64,000 nucleotides of DNA from Hydractinia symbiolongicarpus. Lineage: Eukaryota > Cnidaria > Hydrozoa > Anthoathecata > Hydractiniidae. Of this stretch, positions 20,503 through 32,430 are shown one piece after another. The notes beneath the pieces are model-generated. The model was given only the letters and a program-made list of their open reading frames with translations. It had not been told where the DNA came from and did not search any database. The stretch lies in assembly GCF_029227915.1 (NCBI RefSeq), contig NC_079885.1, positions 26,475,001-26,539,000 of the forward strand. The letters are read 5' to 3'. Position 1 is the stretch's first letter. Each line of letters starts with the position of its first letter. A program made the position numbers and the translations under genes.

Positions 20503-21880
20503 AGTAAGTAAGTAAAATGTATTTCAGGGTATCCATATATTACAATGGCTCTTCAACCCGTTAAAAATAATATAAAATAAATTCAAATGTTATCAACAAT
20601 AAAATTTTAAATATATATATATATATATATTAAGTATTAAATGACAAAAAAAAAATTCATGGGGGAGTTAGCGCAAGCCAAAGGGAAACACATCGCAAAG
20701 AGAAATTGGCAGTAGCTGCGAAATATGGACTGAAAGAGAAAACAAAATAAAAATAAAAATCGAAAAGGAAATAAAATGCGTGAAAAAAGAAGTGATTCGA
20801 TAAACTATCAGAATAAACTATCGGACAAGCGAGCAACGGACTTATCTAGTAGATATGATTTAATATTTCTAGAAAAAATATTGAAGGAATCAGCAGTACG
20901 AAGGTTAGCTGGTAGACTGTTGAACACTCGCGCTGCTTCATCTTGAAAGGTACCATCGATCGAGTGATGAAGGCTTAGTTCATGCTGGTTTCGGAGATTG
21001 TTTCGCTTTATACGTACATTTACTTTGCAGGAACTTGACCAGTTGGTGAAATTAATGGCTTTGTACGTTAGTTTCGATAAATTGAATTCACGACGTTCCT
21101 TTATGGGGAGCCATTTTAATTTGATGATATCTTGAATTTTGGCATAACGTCCAATAACAAAACTACATGCAACTTTTTGAAGTTTTTGTAATCTTTTCAT
21201 TTGTGCTTCAGTCAGCGACATGATAAAGTCGTTATAATCAATTTGAGAAAAAATTAAGGTTTCAATTAACTGTTTTCGTAGTCTGAAGCTTGTGAAGTTC
21301 TTCAACTTTCGTAGCACAGATATTTTCTCATAACATTTTTTCAAAGTTTTGTCGATTTGTGCGTTCCATTTAAAGTGTTCATCAATTGTTAGTCCCAATA
21401 GTGAACAAGTCCCAACACGATTGAGTGGAGTACTCCCTAGCTTGATCGTCGAACTGTGTTCATTAAGAATATGAATATTGGACAAGCGTTTGGTCGAAAT
21501 CAACATAAATTTAGTTTTTGCTGCATTAGCCGCAAGAGAATTTTCTTCGGCCCATTTGTCAAGCTCATTTAGTGTATCGTTAATGGAAATTTCTGTATTC
21601 ACAATATTTGCTGGTTTACATGATCTATAAATCGTTGTATCATCTGCGTATTGAATAGTGGAAGCATCAAAAGCGTCCTGTAAATCGTTGACGTATAAAT
21701 TGAATAATACGGGGCCAAGGATTGAACCTTGCGGTACTCCGAATAATGATGGTAATTGATTTGAATTATTGCTATCAATTTGCACAAACTGTTGTCTATC
21801 CGAAAGATAAGAAAGTGTCCAAGTAAGGAAATCTGCAGAAAAACCTTGTGAAGCCATTTTCTTGATAAGTTTGTTGTGAC
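20503..21880 (-). mobile_element. 5'-truncated LINE with RT palm, thumb and C-terminus
   Basis: The open frame 20808-21857 (about 349 residues) holds GVPQGSILGPVLFNLYVNDL and the catalytic box YADDTTIYRS, then the usual thumb and a C-terminal region (IKLKWLPIKERREFNL, ARVFNSLPANLR). The RT fingers, endonuclease and any ORF1 are missing, as in ordinary 5' truncation. The 3' UTR appears to end at the (TTAC)n tail read on the minus strand at 20500-20511. It is a different family from LINE copies 1 and 2. The frame is unbroken, so the fragment is probably not very old. Confidence 0.85.
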
Positions 21881-23102
21881 AGAATGTATAGAATGACTAA
21901 ATCTGCCTAAAGTTAAATAATTGATGTGAAGGTATTCTTTTCGCGACGTCCAAGAAATTGGATCATTTATGTCGCAATCGAGAGCTAAAAAAACTGCAAA
22001 AATGCCTTTACTGCGATATACTGGGAATTGACCCATTTATGTACCTTAATTTGATTAATTTTCGCGAAGTTTGTGCATATGAGCGAAAATTTATTTGCTC
22101 AAAAATTTCGAAAAGTCAATTTGCTAAAAAAAGTTTTCGCTAAGTAACTAGAAATGGCTTACTTGCTTTGTTTTTCTCACTATTTTTTTTAGTGGATAGT
22201 TTACTAGATTTGAATAATTATTCTCAAAAAGCCTTAAAATGTTTCATTTTTGAAAAAGACCTTCGCAAATTATCGTTTAACCCTTGTTCCAATGGATTTT
22301 TACCTCCTTGATACAAGAGCAGACGACGAAATATTCTTCGCCATTTTCCCATATCGAGAAACCAAAAATACCTGGGGACGAGGTTGCGCCAATGGGTATT
22401 AAAGAACTGCTGTCAATTCGCAAAGAAAAAAAATTTGGTGTTTGAAGTTTAGTATCCGTAGCACATCTCTAACAACTAAACTTCGATTTTAGCTTTCTAT
22501 CACTATTTATCACGATCAACATTTTTCCAGCACAAGGCGCAAAAGTTTGTTGCAAGATTTTTGCAACAAAATTTATAAGTGGTGCCTTATTCGTTATATT
22601 AGCATGCATTTGCATAAAAAAACCTTATCCACGAATATGGTGTTGAAGAAAGACACGTATCAGCTTCCTTTTTGACAAGGAAATAGAACAACATTCGCAC
22701 TGAGTGTAATGCGCTCCGTTAAACCATTGCTTCCACGAGCCCGCATAACAGGGCTATGTTTTGCGCTTACAAGACTCTTCCTTTAAATCTAGCACTTTTA
22801 ATGCCGACCATGGTTGCACCAAGAGAAATTGTCTAATGAGCTCTCTTCAAACTCAACATCGAACTCAGCGCATGTTGTCACGCGAAACGAACATGGTTTT
22901 TGCCGATTAAACTGCTTTCCTGTACTTCCTGTCAAAATTGGGGCACTTTGGAAGCTGAAGGAAGGGTTTGGGGTCACCATAATGAAAACCGCATTTTGCG
23001 GAACGTGCGAGAAGCCAGTTTAATTTAGTGAACATGTCAGAAAAGACACATGATGCTGTGGGGACGAGGTTGCTTCACATGTATATGACACAACAAAATG
23101 TA
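21881..23102. other. Intergenic stretch with possible MITE ends
   Basis: Two isolated family-P termini (CTGGGGACGAGGTTG near 22373 and GGGGACGAGGTTGC near 23061) without well-defined partners. Open frames on both strands at 22798-23023 overlap each other and show no domain. Confidence 0.4.
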
Positions 23103-23506
23103 CGTTGTTGGAGAAAAAGAAAGCGGCGTTCAGGTTAGTCTGGGAAATTAACAGTGCGGATGATTCTTACTGCCAGGGGAAATTTCGCTCTGTGTTTTTT
23201 TATTCTTTGCTATCCATCTTTATTGATTAATATAAAAACTACTCAAAATAATTAATGATTGCTTTTTCATTTAGAGTTCTTGTATTAGTAACAAATTTGA
23301 TGCATTTCAGCAAAAAATAGCAAGGAAGTAAAGTTTCTATTCTAGCTAAAGTTGCAGAAAACGTTCACCACACGGCTCAAATTCGCGAAGATTATGTTCA
23401 TGTTCATATGGCGATTTTTTAAACATTTTAAAGTTTTTAGTAAAAAATTATTTTTGCGAATCTACTAGCACTTTTTTTTGCAATTTTTATTTATTTTAGG
23501 CCTGCT

Positions 23507-23601
23507 CAACCTCGTTCCCAGGGCATTTTGCCTTGTTGATAAAGCTGATAGCCACTCCGAAATAACGGCTCAGGGGCCACAAGACCCTGGGGACGAGGAT
23601 G
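23507..23601. mobile_element. Palindromic MITE (family P), unit A
   Basis: Ends CAACCTCGTTCCCAGGGC and CCCTGGGGACGAGGAT. Flanked by the 9-bp repeat AGGCCTGCT at 23498-23506 and 23602-23610. The second copy is at 32336-32430. Confidence 0.75.
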
Positions 23602-24601
23602 AGGCCTGCTGAGATAAAGCTTTTAATCGAACTTTGCTTAACCGAGAGAAAACAAAAAAACATTAATTTCAAGGGAATTTTTGCGCGGACTTAATTTTGC
23701 AAATAAAGAAAGAATTTGCGAAAATTAATCTTTGCTAAATAAATCAACTTAATGTAGTCGGGGATTTAGTTAGTAGTTAGTGGGGAAACTTATAGCCGAT
23801 GCTTTCCTCCAAATGTCAAAATTAGTCATTTTGCCCCGTTTTTTATTCCATAAGTCAAATTAAATCTTAATAGTTGGATTTTTTTAACTTAACTAGTTGA
23901 TTACTTTTACTTAGCTACAACAACATTTTACAGAAGTAGAACTAAACAAGACCGTTACAGAGGCGGGACAATATCGTTTTTTATTCCTCCTCATTCTTAA
24001 AACCATAAAACAACACATTGTTTTGTTACAACTCACCAAAGAATAATTACACACTACAAAAGTTGAAGTTTCGTTCTAGAAAACTGTCAAAACTTGTACA
24101 GAACATAATACAAAATATATATATTCAAATATAAATTAGAAACGAGAATATTGCATAATATATATATATACATATAATATAAATGAATTAAGCGTAATGG
24201 TAATTTCTTACAAATTACCGAACTGAGTATTTATATACTAATAACAATTTATGGAAGAGTATAACATTTGTACCTTCGTTACTTGTTCTACTTTTGTGTC
24301 CGTAGAAAATTTTTTTTTATCTTACTTTATACATCTAATTGACCTGTTGATGACCTATTGATGTGTCGATTAATTATCTTCATCCTCAGTCGTCTGGTTG
24401 CGGTTTAGACCCTAGATATCGACAAATTTTTGTTCGTTGTTTGCTCGTTTGGTTTTATCTACGTTACATAAATATTCCTTACACCTTTTTATGAGAAATA
24501 GCATTGTAAATGGATGTTAGAAAAATATCGATTATTATTATTATTGTTATTATTACTATTATTAAATTAATTTTCAAAACTCTGCAGCGTTTGCGTAGAC
24601 A

Positions 24602-24987
24602 CTTTATCGGTTAAAATTTCGTCAGTTAGAAATGACGATTTTTTTTTGCAGGTGACGAAAATTTTTTTCTGACGAAATTAATAAGCTAGGAATATTTTTT
24701 GCATGACATACGTCAAAAAAGATCTAATTTTGGACTCGAAGTAGTGGACAACATTAAAGAAGAAAGTCCCCCAATTAAAGCAAATTCTGATGACTGACAT
24801 CAAATATAAATGAAGACACAGGTTGCATTGTAATTGATGCTAATTGATGTTGAATAAAATACTGAATCTTTTCCCCCTTCAAATATACCCGACCAATAGA
24901 ATTCGGTAAGAAGTGACAATTTCTTTCGTAGGTAACGAACATTTTTACCGACGAAATTAATGACCGACGGATTTTTCACCGATAAGG
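24602..24987. mobile_element. Non-autonomous TIR element, TTATCGGT termini, unit A
   Basis: The left end CTTTATCGGTTAAAATTTCG and the right end (inverted: CCTTATCGGTGAAAAATCCG) form imperfect terminal inverted repeats. TTTCGTCAGT/ACCGACGAAA-type motifs recur inside (24640-24680, 24905-24970). No coding capacity. Duplicated at 33431-33816. Confidence 0.6.
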
Positions 24988-25217
24988 TATATAGGCCACA
25001 TAAAAAACACTAGTTGTTCATTCTAGCAGGCACGCAATATGGAACAACCATAATATGGCTGAAAAAGACCGACCATTTTTAAAAATTGGTCAAGCTGATG
25101 TCAGCAACAATTAACCTCTTCCAATTTGACCAAATAACTAAAGATCTAAGTCCTATAAAACAGTAACCATAAAGACATTTTTTTGTAATATTATTATTTT
25201 TAAACATTTTTTCTTCA

Positions 25218-25459
25218 GGCTGTAATGGTATAGTGTTCGCGCTGTCAACTTGTAACCATAAGGTTGCAGGTTTAAGTCTTCACTCAGGCGCACTTTAAAT
25301 GTAGTGATGTTAGCTAAAATGGAACCATCCACTCACCGCCAATTGACTTGTGTGGCAGGCAACCAAGTTGGAGCAATGATATACGTTTCTTTAGCGGGTA
25401 ATGTAACTTAGTTGCCGTCAGAGGGGAAGAATGGTTCCGTTACTAACTTACTTACTTAA
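25218..25459 (+). mobile_element. tRNA-derived SINE, family 2, unit A
   Basis: The tRNA-like head GGCTGTAATGGTATAGTG has an A-box-like segment and a diverged B box (GGTTGCAGGTTTAAGTC). A body of about 170 bp follows, with a (ACTT)n tail at 25446-25459. It is unrelated to family 1. The duplicate is at 34047-34288. Confidence 0.6.
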
Positions 25460-25763
25460 TTTTTGAGACAAAGAAGACCCAAAAACTTCGACTAGTAGCG
25501 TGTCATTTTACGACGTTTACGGTTCAAGAACTAATTGACACGGGTGAGCTTTTAAAAACCTTTGAGCCCTTCAAAAGTTAAAACCACTAGCCTTGCTCTG
25601 GTCACACGTACGAAAAAAAATTCTAGAATTAAGCATTATTTCACAAACCACTTTTGTAAAGTTAAAATCTCCATATGTTGGGAGTGACTTACAAATCGAA
25701 ACATCAATTTGTCGTTTAACGTTAGATTGACGATCAACGCACACATTGAAAGCTATTTAATGT

Positions 25764-27844
25764 TCAAAAAAAATGAAACAGAAGACCCGTTCCACCAAAG
25801 AAAAACGAAAACCATGCTAACGTTGATGTAAAAGTAATGCGACCAATCTTAAAGCAAACGGGACTTGCAGAACAGTACGACACAAACATCTGTAATTGGC
25901 GACGATCTTTGAAAATATGACCTTCCTTCCAATCCTCACTCGTTGTATTGTTGATTTTAGCAGATATCGCTAAATATAATAATAAATTATTTACGTCCTG
26001 TACACAAATCAAAACTTTACATTACAATAGGGTTGCCAAAAAAAACCGCACAAAAATCATTTATATTCTAAATTTGAAAATTTTTAGAAGCAAATGAAGA
26101 GTTACTATTAACAAAACGTAATAATAAAATACTTTAAAAGAAAGAACAATTATATATACAATTTTTTAAATAATTTAGAAAAAAACAGTATTTTGGGTCC
26201 TAATTTTAGGAGATTTTAGGAGGTAAGGTGTGTCCAACTTTCACTAATAAAAATGTACACAGGTAAATTGCAAAAACAACAGCCCAGTTTATAAAAAATA
26301 ATGTACCGCCTTAAAATTGTAACAGGTAGGACCATTTTGAATCTACAGGTGGCTTAACCTAAGGGAGCTAAGTACGGTAGTGCAATGTGGCCCTCAAATT
26401 AAAGTTTTCCAATAGCAGTGTTTAAACAAGTAATTAATCCAATTCACATTTTTTGTTCTGGAAGAAAGCAATTTATTGGTTTTAAGGTAGTGCGAAACTT
26501 ATAAGAGACGACTCCTCCTAGGTGCAAGTTATTTTTTGGCGTAAATTTTTACATAAATTCGCATTAATAAGTTCCGCACTTCTTTATTCTGCATGCTTTT
26601 ATTCGTGCACTTTTTATAAGACAAACAAAAGCAAACGATATTTATAATGAATTTTCCCGTTAGTATAGCGATGTCGATTTACAACGAACGAAATATTTCG
26701 AAATATTTATTTATCTGTTTAGCTACTCTTTCATTGACTTACTTACATGCACATGTACTTGTAATATATGCTGCACATGCGCATGGGTAGATGAAAAGAA
26801 ATACATGCAATGCAAAATAGGTGCCAAAATATGTCTTCTTGATCACTTCGTCATGTCCAAATTTATGCAAAGCAACAACAACAAAACCAATAATGACAGT
26901 GATACCAAAAATTAACCAATGAAGGAGAAACCATGTTGAATAAGCATCCGTTGTCTCTTTTACAATGAGACGTAACTCTTTATGAATTTTTATGACATCG
27001 TCGATAGTTTCTCCTGTTAACGTTTTTATTCTTCGCAATGTGTCTGCAGCAAACGCTCCTACATAAAACACAAAACACACAGTTCCTTCTACCATGCAAA
27101 TTAACAATAAGAAATAGCATAATAAAGGCTGAGTGTTTGATAGTTAACTATACATGCATTTGATATTAAAAACTTAACAAAAAATGGTTTTAAAGATTTC
27201 ATACCTACTGCAAATGATGAACACGAGAAAGCATATAGCGATACAATGGCAACCCACTCTGCAATAAACTCACATGACAGGCTGATTAGATAAACTGCTC
27301 GTCTTGGCTTGTGGCCCTCTGTATAATATATGTACACAAACAATGCAATGTAACCAATAAAAATCCCCCCAGATATGAGCATAGTTATTAAAATGATTTT
27401 CGCTTTAGAATTAGCCATATCTTTCAATCCAAAATAAGGACTAATTCCATTTCCACGTGGCTTGTATATCATGTTCAAACAAAGCAACATAAATGTGTAT
27501 GAACATGCAGATCCAATCGACGCTGATAAAAAAGATGCATACTCTAACTGCTTTGTTGAATGTACAGTAACATTGTTGCTTTTACATTTAAACTCAGGAC
27601 AACCAGCTATCCTAGCAATTTCGTAACACACTTGATACCAACAAACGATAAATAAGTAGAAGCTATATAACTGACTTAGAGATGTTAAACGTTTATTATA
27701 ACCAGATGACCAAAAGAAAAAACGGAGAAGATTCGAGAGCAACTGCTTCGTGCTCCCCCATTGGTAAACTAAATAGTGCGGTCTACTTTCTCTGCAATTT
27801 CTCTGTGGGGAGGATTCTATAAGCGGCACCAGCTCATCCATCAT
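25764..27844 (-). CDS. Seven-transmembrane, gustatory-receptor-like protein, three exons (copy A)
   Basis: Exons 27205-27844, 26747-27058 and 25764-25969, joined by GT-AG introns (GTATGA, GTAAGT donors; TATGTAG, TATTTAG acceptors). All junctions are phase 1 and together give 385 residues from the ATG at 27844. Hydrophobic segments lie near residues 58-80, 103-127, 149-174, 184-213, 255-280, 291-314 and 360-385. There is no signal peptide. A C-pair and N91-V-T lie between TM1 and TM2, where an external loop is expected. A long charged loop (216-253, HKELRLIVKET) separates TM4 and TM5. The chain ends directly after TM7 with GTGLLFHFF. N-terminus inside, a long TM4-TM5 loop and an end at TM7 match insect chemoreceptors and cnidarian gustatory-receptor-like proteins, where TM7 has a TY...QF motif. 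Homology is inferred from architecture only; an unrelated seven-TM family is possible. Confidence 0.6.
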
Positions 27845-28365
27845 TTACAACATGTAACCAACTGACTACAATGTTCAACACCATGCGTAAATGTTGCTTT
27901 CTGGGAAAAAAACAAATGCATTTGTAAATACATTTTAAGATGTTTAAATGCAAACCAGTTACTTTGGCTGAAGGTCTTGTCAAGGTACTGTTTTCAATTA
28001 AAAAACTCTACAGGCACAATGGTTTTCAGAGACAGTATAAAAGGATGATGCTAATAAAATATATTTTAATATAACAATTGATAATTTCTCAATGTTAATG
28101 AATTCATGTTCACTGTCCACATAATTTATTAAAAGAAAGTCATAGAAAAATTATCTGAATGCAATTTTTGTTTGGATTGTAAATTCAGGATGCAGAAAGA
28201 AATTTGACCTATTTCGGTCTACTATTCAAAGGTAAAAGACAGTGGTAGTAAAATAATACCTAAGCTAAAAGTAATAAAATTATATACATTTTGGTGCTTG
28301 CTAAATATTTGTTGTTCTTGTTCTATTTCTGGTTGTTTTTTGCTAAGAAATTTCACTTTAAGGTT
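27845..28365. other. 5' flank of the seven-TM gene, unit A
   Basis: No element recognised. It should contain the promoter of the minus-strand gene at 27844. Confidence 0.35.
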
Positions 28366-28895
28366 CTAGTGCAGATGCAAAGAAAATCTGGTACGAACAG
28401 GATCAAGCAAAATCAAGTCTTAAAAATATTGGAATCTGGTAAAAATGCAGATACAATTTATTTGGATTTCGTCAAAGCTTTTGCCAAAGATGATTTGATA
28501 TCCTGCTAAATAAAATAAGAAGTCTTGGCATCTCTGGGAAAATGTTCAAGTGGTTGCAAAACTTCTTAGTCGATCCCACTAAACTGGTATCAGTGGACGA
28601 TGAAAAATCAGTACCAGTTAATGTTCTCTTAGGTATACAACAAGGAAGTGTCTTAGGTCCACTGATTTGTCAGATGCTTATTGGTGATATTGATGAAGAT
28701 ATCAAACACAATAACTGAAAATGTTTTGCTGATGACAGCAAAGTCAGCCAAAGTGTTGCAAATGTCCAAGATGTCTCTGAACTACAAGGAGATCTCAACA
28801 GAATATTTGATAGGCTGAATATTCTAACATGGAAAATCACACACAAAGTGTCATTGAGGCCTCTTAATAAGACCTATGTGATTCCATTCTGATGC
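28366..28895 (+). pseudogene. Decayed reverse transcriptase fragment, unit A
   Basis: Conceptual translation with frame changes shows YLDFVKAFA, then a stop and LGISGKMFKWLQNFL, GIQQGSVLGPL and CFADDSKVSQS, the order of RT palm motifs. Stops and shifts interrupt it (stop near 28507 and before KCFADD at about 28720). At 28896 it runs straight into a headless SINE, making a chimera. Duplicated at 37195-37724. Confidence 0.75.
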
Positions 28896-29171
28896 ACCAG
28901 GGTTCGATTCCTCTTGACGGCGATTCAACATGTGCGAGTGAATGTTACCATAGCCCTGGGTTAACCCAAGCCATGTGAGGGAAATTGGGAAAATGGCACA
29001 CTGTGTAGGCCGTTGGATGTTGCCAGGAGTTGTATAGTAGAGCGCTCAAAATGAGCATTAAATACTCTAGGACTCTCTATCTAAGCCATGGCCCCTCCTG
29101 GAAATAATAGACAGGGTATATCCCTCGAATTTGTGAGGCTAGCCATGTAAAATATGCACATCTATCTATCA
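28896..29171 (+). mobile_element. SINE family 1, headless, fused to the RT fragment (unit A)
   Basis: Starts at the B box (GGTTCGATTCC, 28901) and has the usual body. It lacks about 30 bp after GTAGAGCG relative to the full copy and ends with the ATCTATCTATC tail. The duplicate is at 37725-38000. Confidence 0.8.
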
Positions 29172-30300
29172 TCTGTGCGCTGTCACATAGCTAGGTAAAT
29201 TCTTTCACATAGTTAAAAAATCTTGTATATACATAAAAAACCTTAATATTTATATAAATTTGACTAAATTAATGACTAAACTTAATAAAACAAGCAGAGG
29301 CTAAATAAAAATAAATAAAACTCTGATCAAGAATATAAAAGCCTGAATTTAAATAGCAAAGTGCTGAACCTGAATAGCCCATATTTTCTGTAAATTTCTT
29401 GAAAACTGTGTCTTTGTTATGTGTCTCACAAACTACATCACACATATTTCTTAAACATTCGACAGAAATTACAAAATTTAATCCAGTGTAAATAGCTGCA
29501 GCAAATCAAATCAAACCTGAGGAATAATGTTAGTAGTAAGTAGCTAAAGTTTGTTTATGTGAAAAACGAAAGTTGTGGCCATACTGTCGATGGTTTTATA
29601 ATGTCAAGGGTTTAAAATTTATATTATTGTTCATTTAGCCATGGCTAAATATTCCATGGACATACTTACTATCACATATCTCACAGTATTATCATAATTT
29701 TTTATATAGAAATATTGAACAAGGGCGGTTGCAACGCGAGACTAAGACAGAAATGGCAGTAATTTTAAGACTGCTGCATGTTTCGACTTTACTAGCTGCA
29801 TGTTTAATTTCTTTTTTAAATAAACGTGTCTTAAGACTTCCCACACAAAATAAAGAAAACAAAGTCACCTTTATGAGCACTCACCCCCAACTTACCACCC
29901 TGAGAAACACCCTCCACCCCCTGCAAAAATTTTTAGCAACACTTTCCCTCAACAAGTAGGCTTTCCCAGCCATTAGGTCATATTTTTCATACCAATTTTG
30001 TATTTTGGAAACCTGATTTAAAGAATTTTTGAAGGAAACAATTTACTGTCAAAAATAGTGATAGCTACAGTGTGGTGGTTGCTGTGATAAAAGATATATT
30101 TATGCTATGTCTATGACTTTGATTAATAATCTTGCAAAATACTATGAAGCGTTTTCACGTAATTTCCCTGTTTTAATGAAAAGCTCCTAAAATTTAATTA
30201 TATATATGTCCTTGTGAGAGTTTTACTTGTGTTTTGCTTTGTGTAGCTATATACCGGATACTTTTGATGGTAAATTACTTGTATCAATTAATAACTTATC
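29172..30300. other. Non-coding stretch, unit A
   Basis: AT-rich sequence. The two overlapping open frames near 29692-29959 on opposite strands have no domain or splice signals. Confidence 0.4.
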
Positions 30301-30600
30301 AAAGGGTAGGGGGTGTGCTGCGTGGATAGGGGGTGTGCTGCGTTTAGCAACATAAGCTATATATTTTGTGCTTAGTTTTCCTAATATAATTTTAAGCTCT
30401 CCTTTGTTGATAGTTTGTCATTTGTAGCTGTCCTTGTTCATATTTGTGTTATAAGCTGTCCTTTCAACAGTTTGTGTCTTAAGATGTATTTGTTCACAGT
30501 TTGTGTTTTAGTTGTCTTGGTTGAATGTGCGTATTAGCTTTAAGTTGTCCTGGTGAACAGTTTTTTTAGTTATTGTCTAAGCAGCTTTTATCTCATAATC
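30301..30600. repeat. Imperfect short tandem repeats upstream of a LINE ORF1-like piece, unit A
   Basis: GGGGGTGTGCTGCGT occurs twice at 30308-30344. Variants of AGCTGTCCTTGTTCA / CAGTTTGTGT then recur four to five times over 30395-30566. Possibly a LINE 5' UTR. Duplicated 8829 bp downstream. Confidence 0.5.
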
Positions 30601-30638
30601 ATAAAGAATAGATTGCTTGGAAACACAACAGGTCCAAA

Positions 30639-30902
30639 TTGAAGAATATAGATGGCAGAGTTTTTGATCTACCTGCTGGTTCTAAAATATACATAAACGA
30701 AAGCCTGTGTTCCTACTATAAAAATATCTGGAACAAGTGCAAAAAACTATGGCAACGGAAGCAGTTAAAGTCTTTCCGCGTAAGTAATGGGACAGTTCAG
30801 ATTAAAATTACTGAATTTGGAGATATTACTCCAATAACTGACATCTAAGATCTCAAAAACTTATTCAAGGAAGTAGATATTGAAATTATCAATATCTACT
30901 TA
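30639..30902 (+). pseudogene. LINE ORF1-like C-terminal fragment, unit A
   Basis: Sixty-nine residues containing KIYINESLCSYYKNIWNKCK and SFRVSNGTVQIKI. This pattern is familiar from ORF1 products of cnidarian and other invertebrate LINEs. After an in-frame TAA at 30846, similar-looking residues continue in the same frame (DLKNLFKEVD) to a TGA at about 30907, so the stop looks like decay. Assignment is from memory of the motif and remains tentative. Duplicated at 39468-39731. Confidence 0.4.
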
Positions 30903-30905
30903 AGT

Positions 30906-31441
30906 AAGTGATATTTTGGTAATTGTATAAACCCGTGACACGCCCCTTTTTTCGCGCCTTTTTTTTTCGCGCCTTTTTCCAGTTTTATTGACTACCTGGT
31001 ACATTTTTGCCGTTTTGAATTCCAACAAGTTCCTTCGCCTCATCATCAATAATGGCGTACTTGCTGCGACTTGTGTCTCAGTATATGAATCTTCTTGTTT
31101 GCTTTGCAATATAAATTTCTATGATCTTACTCTTTTTTTCTTTTGTCAGGTCCTTTGATATATAGTTCATTTTAGTTTTTCTATTATTGTACATTATGAT
31201 CTATCCCAAGTGTATAATTATGTGGTTTAGCTAGCTTTACCACTTTGTGTTTACAACTTTCTAGAAAGTTAGTCTGTGTCTCTTAACCTAACTAAAAGAC
31301 ACTGGTGTTAAATTTCTAGATAGATTCTTTGTGTTATTACTCTGCTCGTTTGTTTTGTTTTGTTGTTGTTTTTAGTTTTTTTTTAGTTTTGTCTTAATTT
31401 TTATATTATTATTTTATATTATAAGCTCCTATAACCTATAA
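30906..31441. other. T-rich spacer before the PHD-finger frame, unit A
   Basis: Contains a doubled TTTTTTTCGCGCC at 30947-30975 and long T-rich runs. Nothing coding was recognised. Confidence 0.4.
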
Positions 31442-31588
31442 ATGCCACAGTACCCTTGTGGTATTTGTGGCAATTCTGTAAGTTCTAATCACAAAGCTGT
31501 ACAATGTGATTATTGTAACAAATGGATCCATAATCGTTGTAATGGCCTTGCTAATAGTGATTATATCTCCCTACAAAATTCCACTGAT
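31442..31588 (+). pseudogene. PHD-finger start of a LINE, cut by a BEL/Pao LTR (unit A)
   Basis: From the ATG: YPCGICGNSVSSNHKAVQCD, then YCNKWIHNRCNGL, the Cys4-His-Cys pattern of a PHD finger. Coding stops where the LTR begins at 31589. Same sequence as 40271-40417. Confidence 0.8.
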
Positions 31589-31930
31589 TGTTGTGTTTAT
31601 ATATATATATTCTTGAATCAAAATTCATTGTTTATGTTAGTCCGTAAAATGTAACTTGTCATGTGTAGTGTTACCATTTATCGTTATGCCTTGTTTATTC
31701 ATTTCTTTACTCACTTGTCCAGTCCCGTGTCTCATTGTCTCGTACGTCCCACTTGTATTGTATCATTATGTTTCATCTTAGCTATACGTATTGTTTAATT
31801 GTTAATTGTTACTTGATCGTGTCATTAGGGATTTCATGTCAATTACTTTATAATACGTTTTTTTTACATTTTCATTCATTCCGTCAAATCACAAAAACTG
31901 AGCAGTCACAAAATAACTTTATACAAAAAG
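31589..31930 (+). repeat. Truncated BEL/Pao LTR at the duplication junction
   Basis: First 342 bp of the 598-bp LTR seen at 40418. It ends at the boundary of duplication unit B, so the duplication formed after the BEL/Pao element had inserted. Confidence 0.92.
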
Positions 31931-32335
31931 CGTTGTTTGGAGAAAAAGAAAGCGGCGTTCAGGTTAGTCTGGGAAATTAACAGTGCGGATGATTCTTACT
32001 GCCAGGGGAAATTTCGCTCTGTGTTTTTTTATTCTTTGCTATCCATCTTTATTGATTAATATAAAAACTACTCAAAATAATTAATGATTGCTTTTTCATT
32101 TAGAGTTCTTGTATTAGTAACAAATTTGATGCATTTCAGCAAAAAATAGCAAGGAAGTAAAGTTTCTATTCTAGCTAAAGTTGCAGAAAACGTTCACCAC
32201 ACGGCTCAAATTCGCGAAGATTATGTTCATGTTCATATGGCGATTTTTTAAACATTTTAAAGTTTTTAGTAAAAAATTATTTTTGCGAATCTACTAGCAC
32301 TTTTTTTTGCAATTTTTATTTATTTTAGGCCTGCT

Positions 32336-32430
32336 CAACCTCGTTCCCAGGGCATTTTGCCTTGTTGATAAAGCTGATAGCCACTCCGAAATAACGGCTC
32401 AGGGGCCACAAGACCCTGGGGACGAGGATG
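32336..32430. mobile_element. Palindromic MITE (family P), unit B
   Basis: Exact counterpart of 23507-23601, with the same AGGCCTGCT flanks. Confidence 0.75.

Larger units (their letters stand above)
23103..31930. repeat. Tandem duplication, unit A (8.8 kb)
   Basis: Every segment compared recurs 8829 bp downstream without difference, including all reading frames. The unit starts at CGTTGTTGGAGAAAAAG and its right end lies inside a BEL/Pao LTR (…ATACAAAAAG). Contents: MITE, TIR element, SINE 2, the seven-TM protein gene, RT/SINE chimera, LINE 5' portion, and a truncated LTR at 31589-31930. Confidence 0.95.

Noticed and set aside
22798-23023. Overlapping open frames on both strands
   Set aside because: Neither shows a domain, splice signal or biased composition; probably chance.
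29692-29959. Small genes on both strands
   Set aside because: They overlap antisense, lack domains, and one begins without ATG.
31442-31654. PHD finger as a small host gene
   Set aside because: It ends at an LTR boundary and continues beyond the BEL/Pao element with an endonuclease and RT, so it belongs to a LINE.
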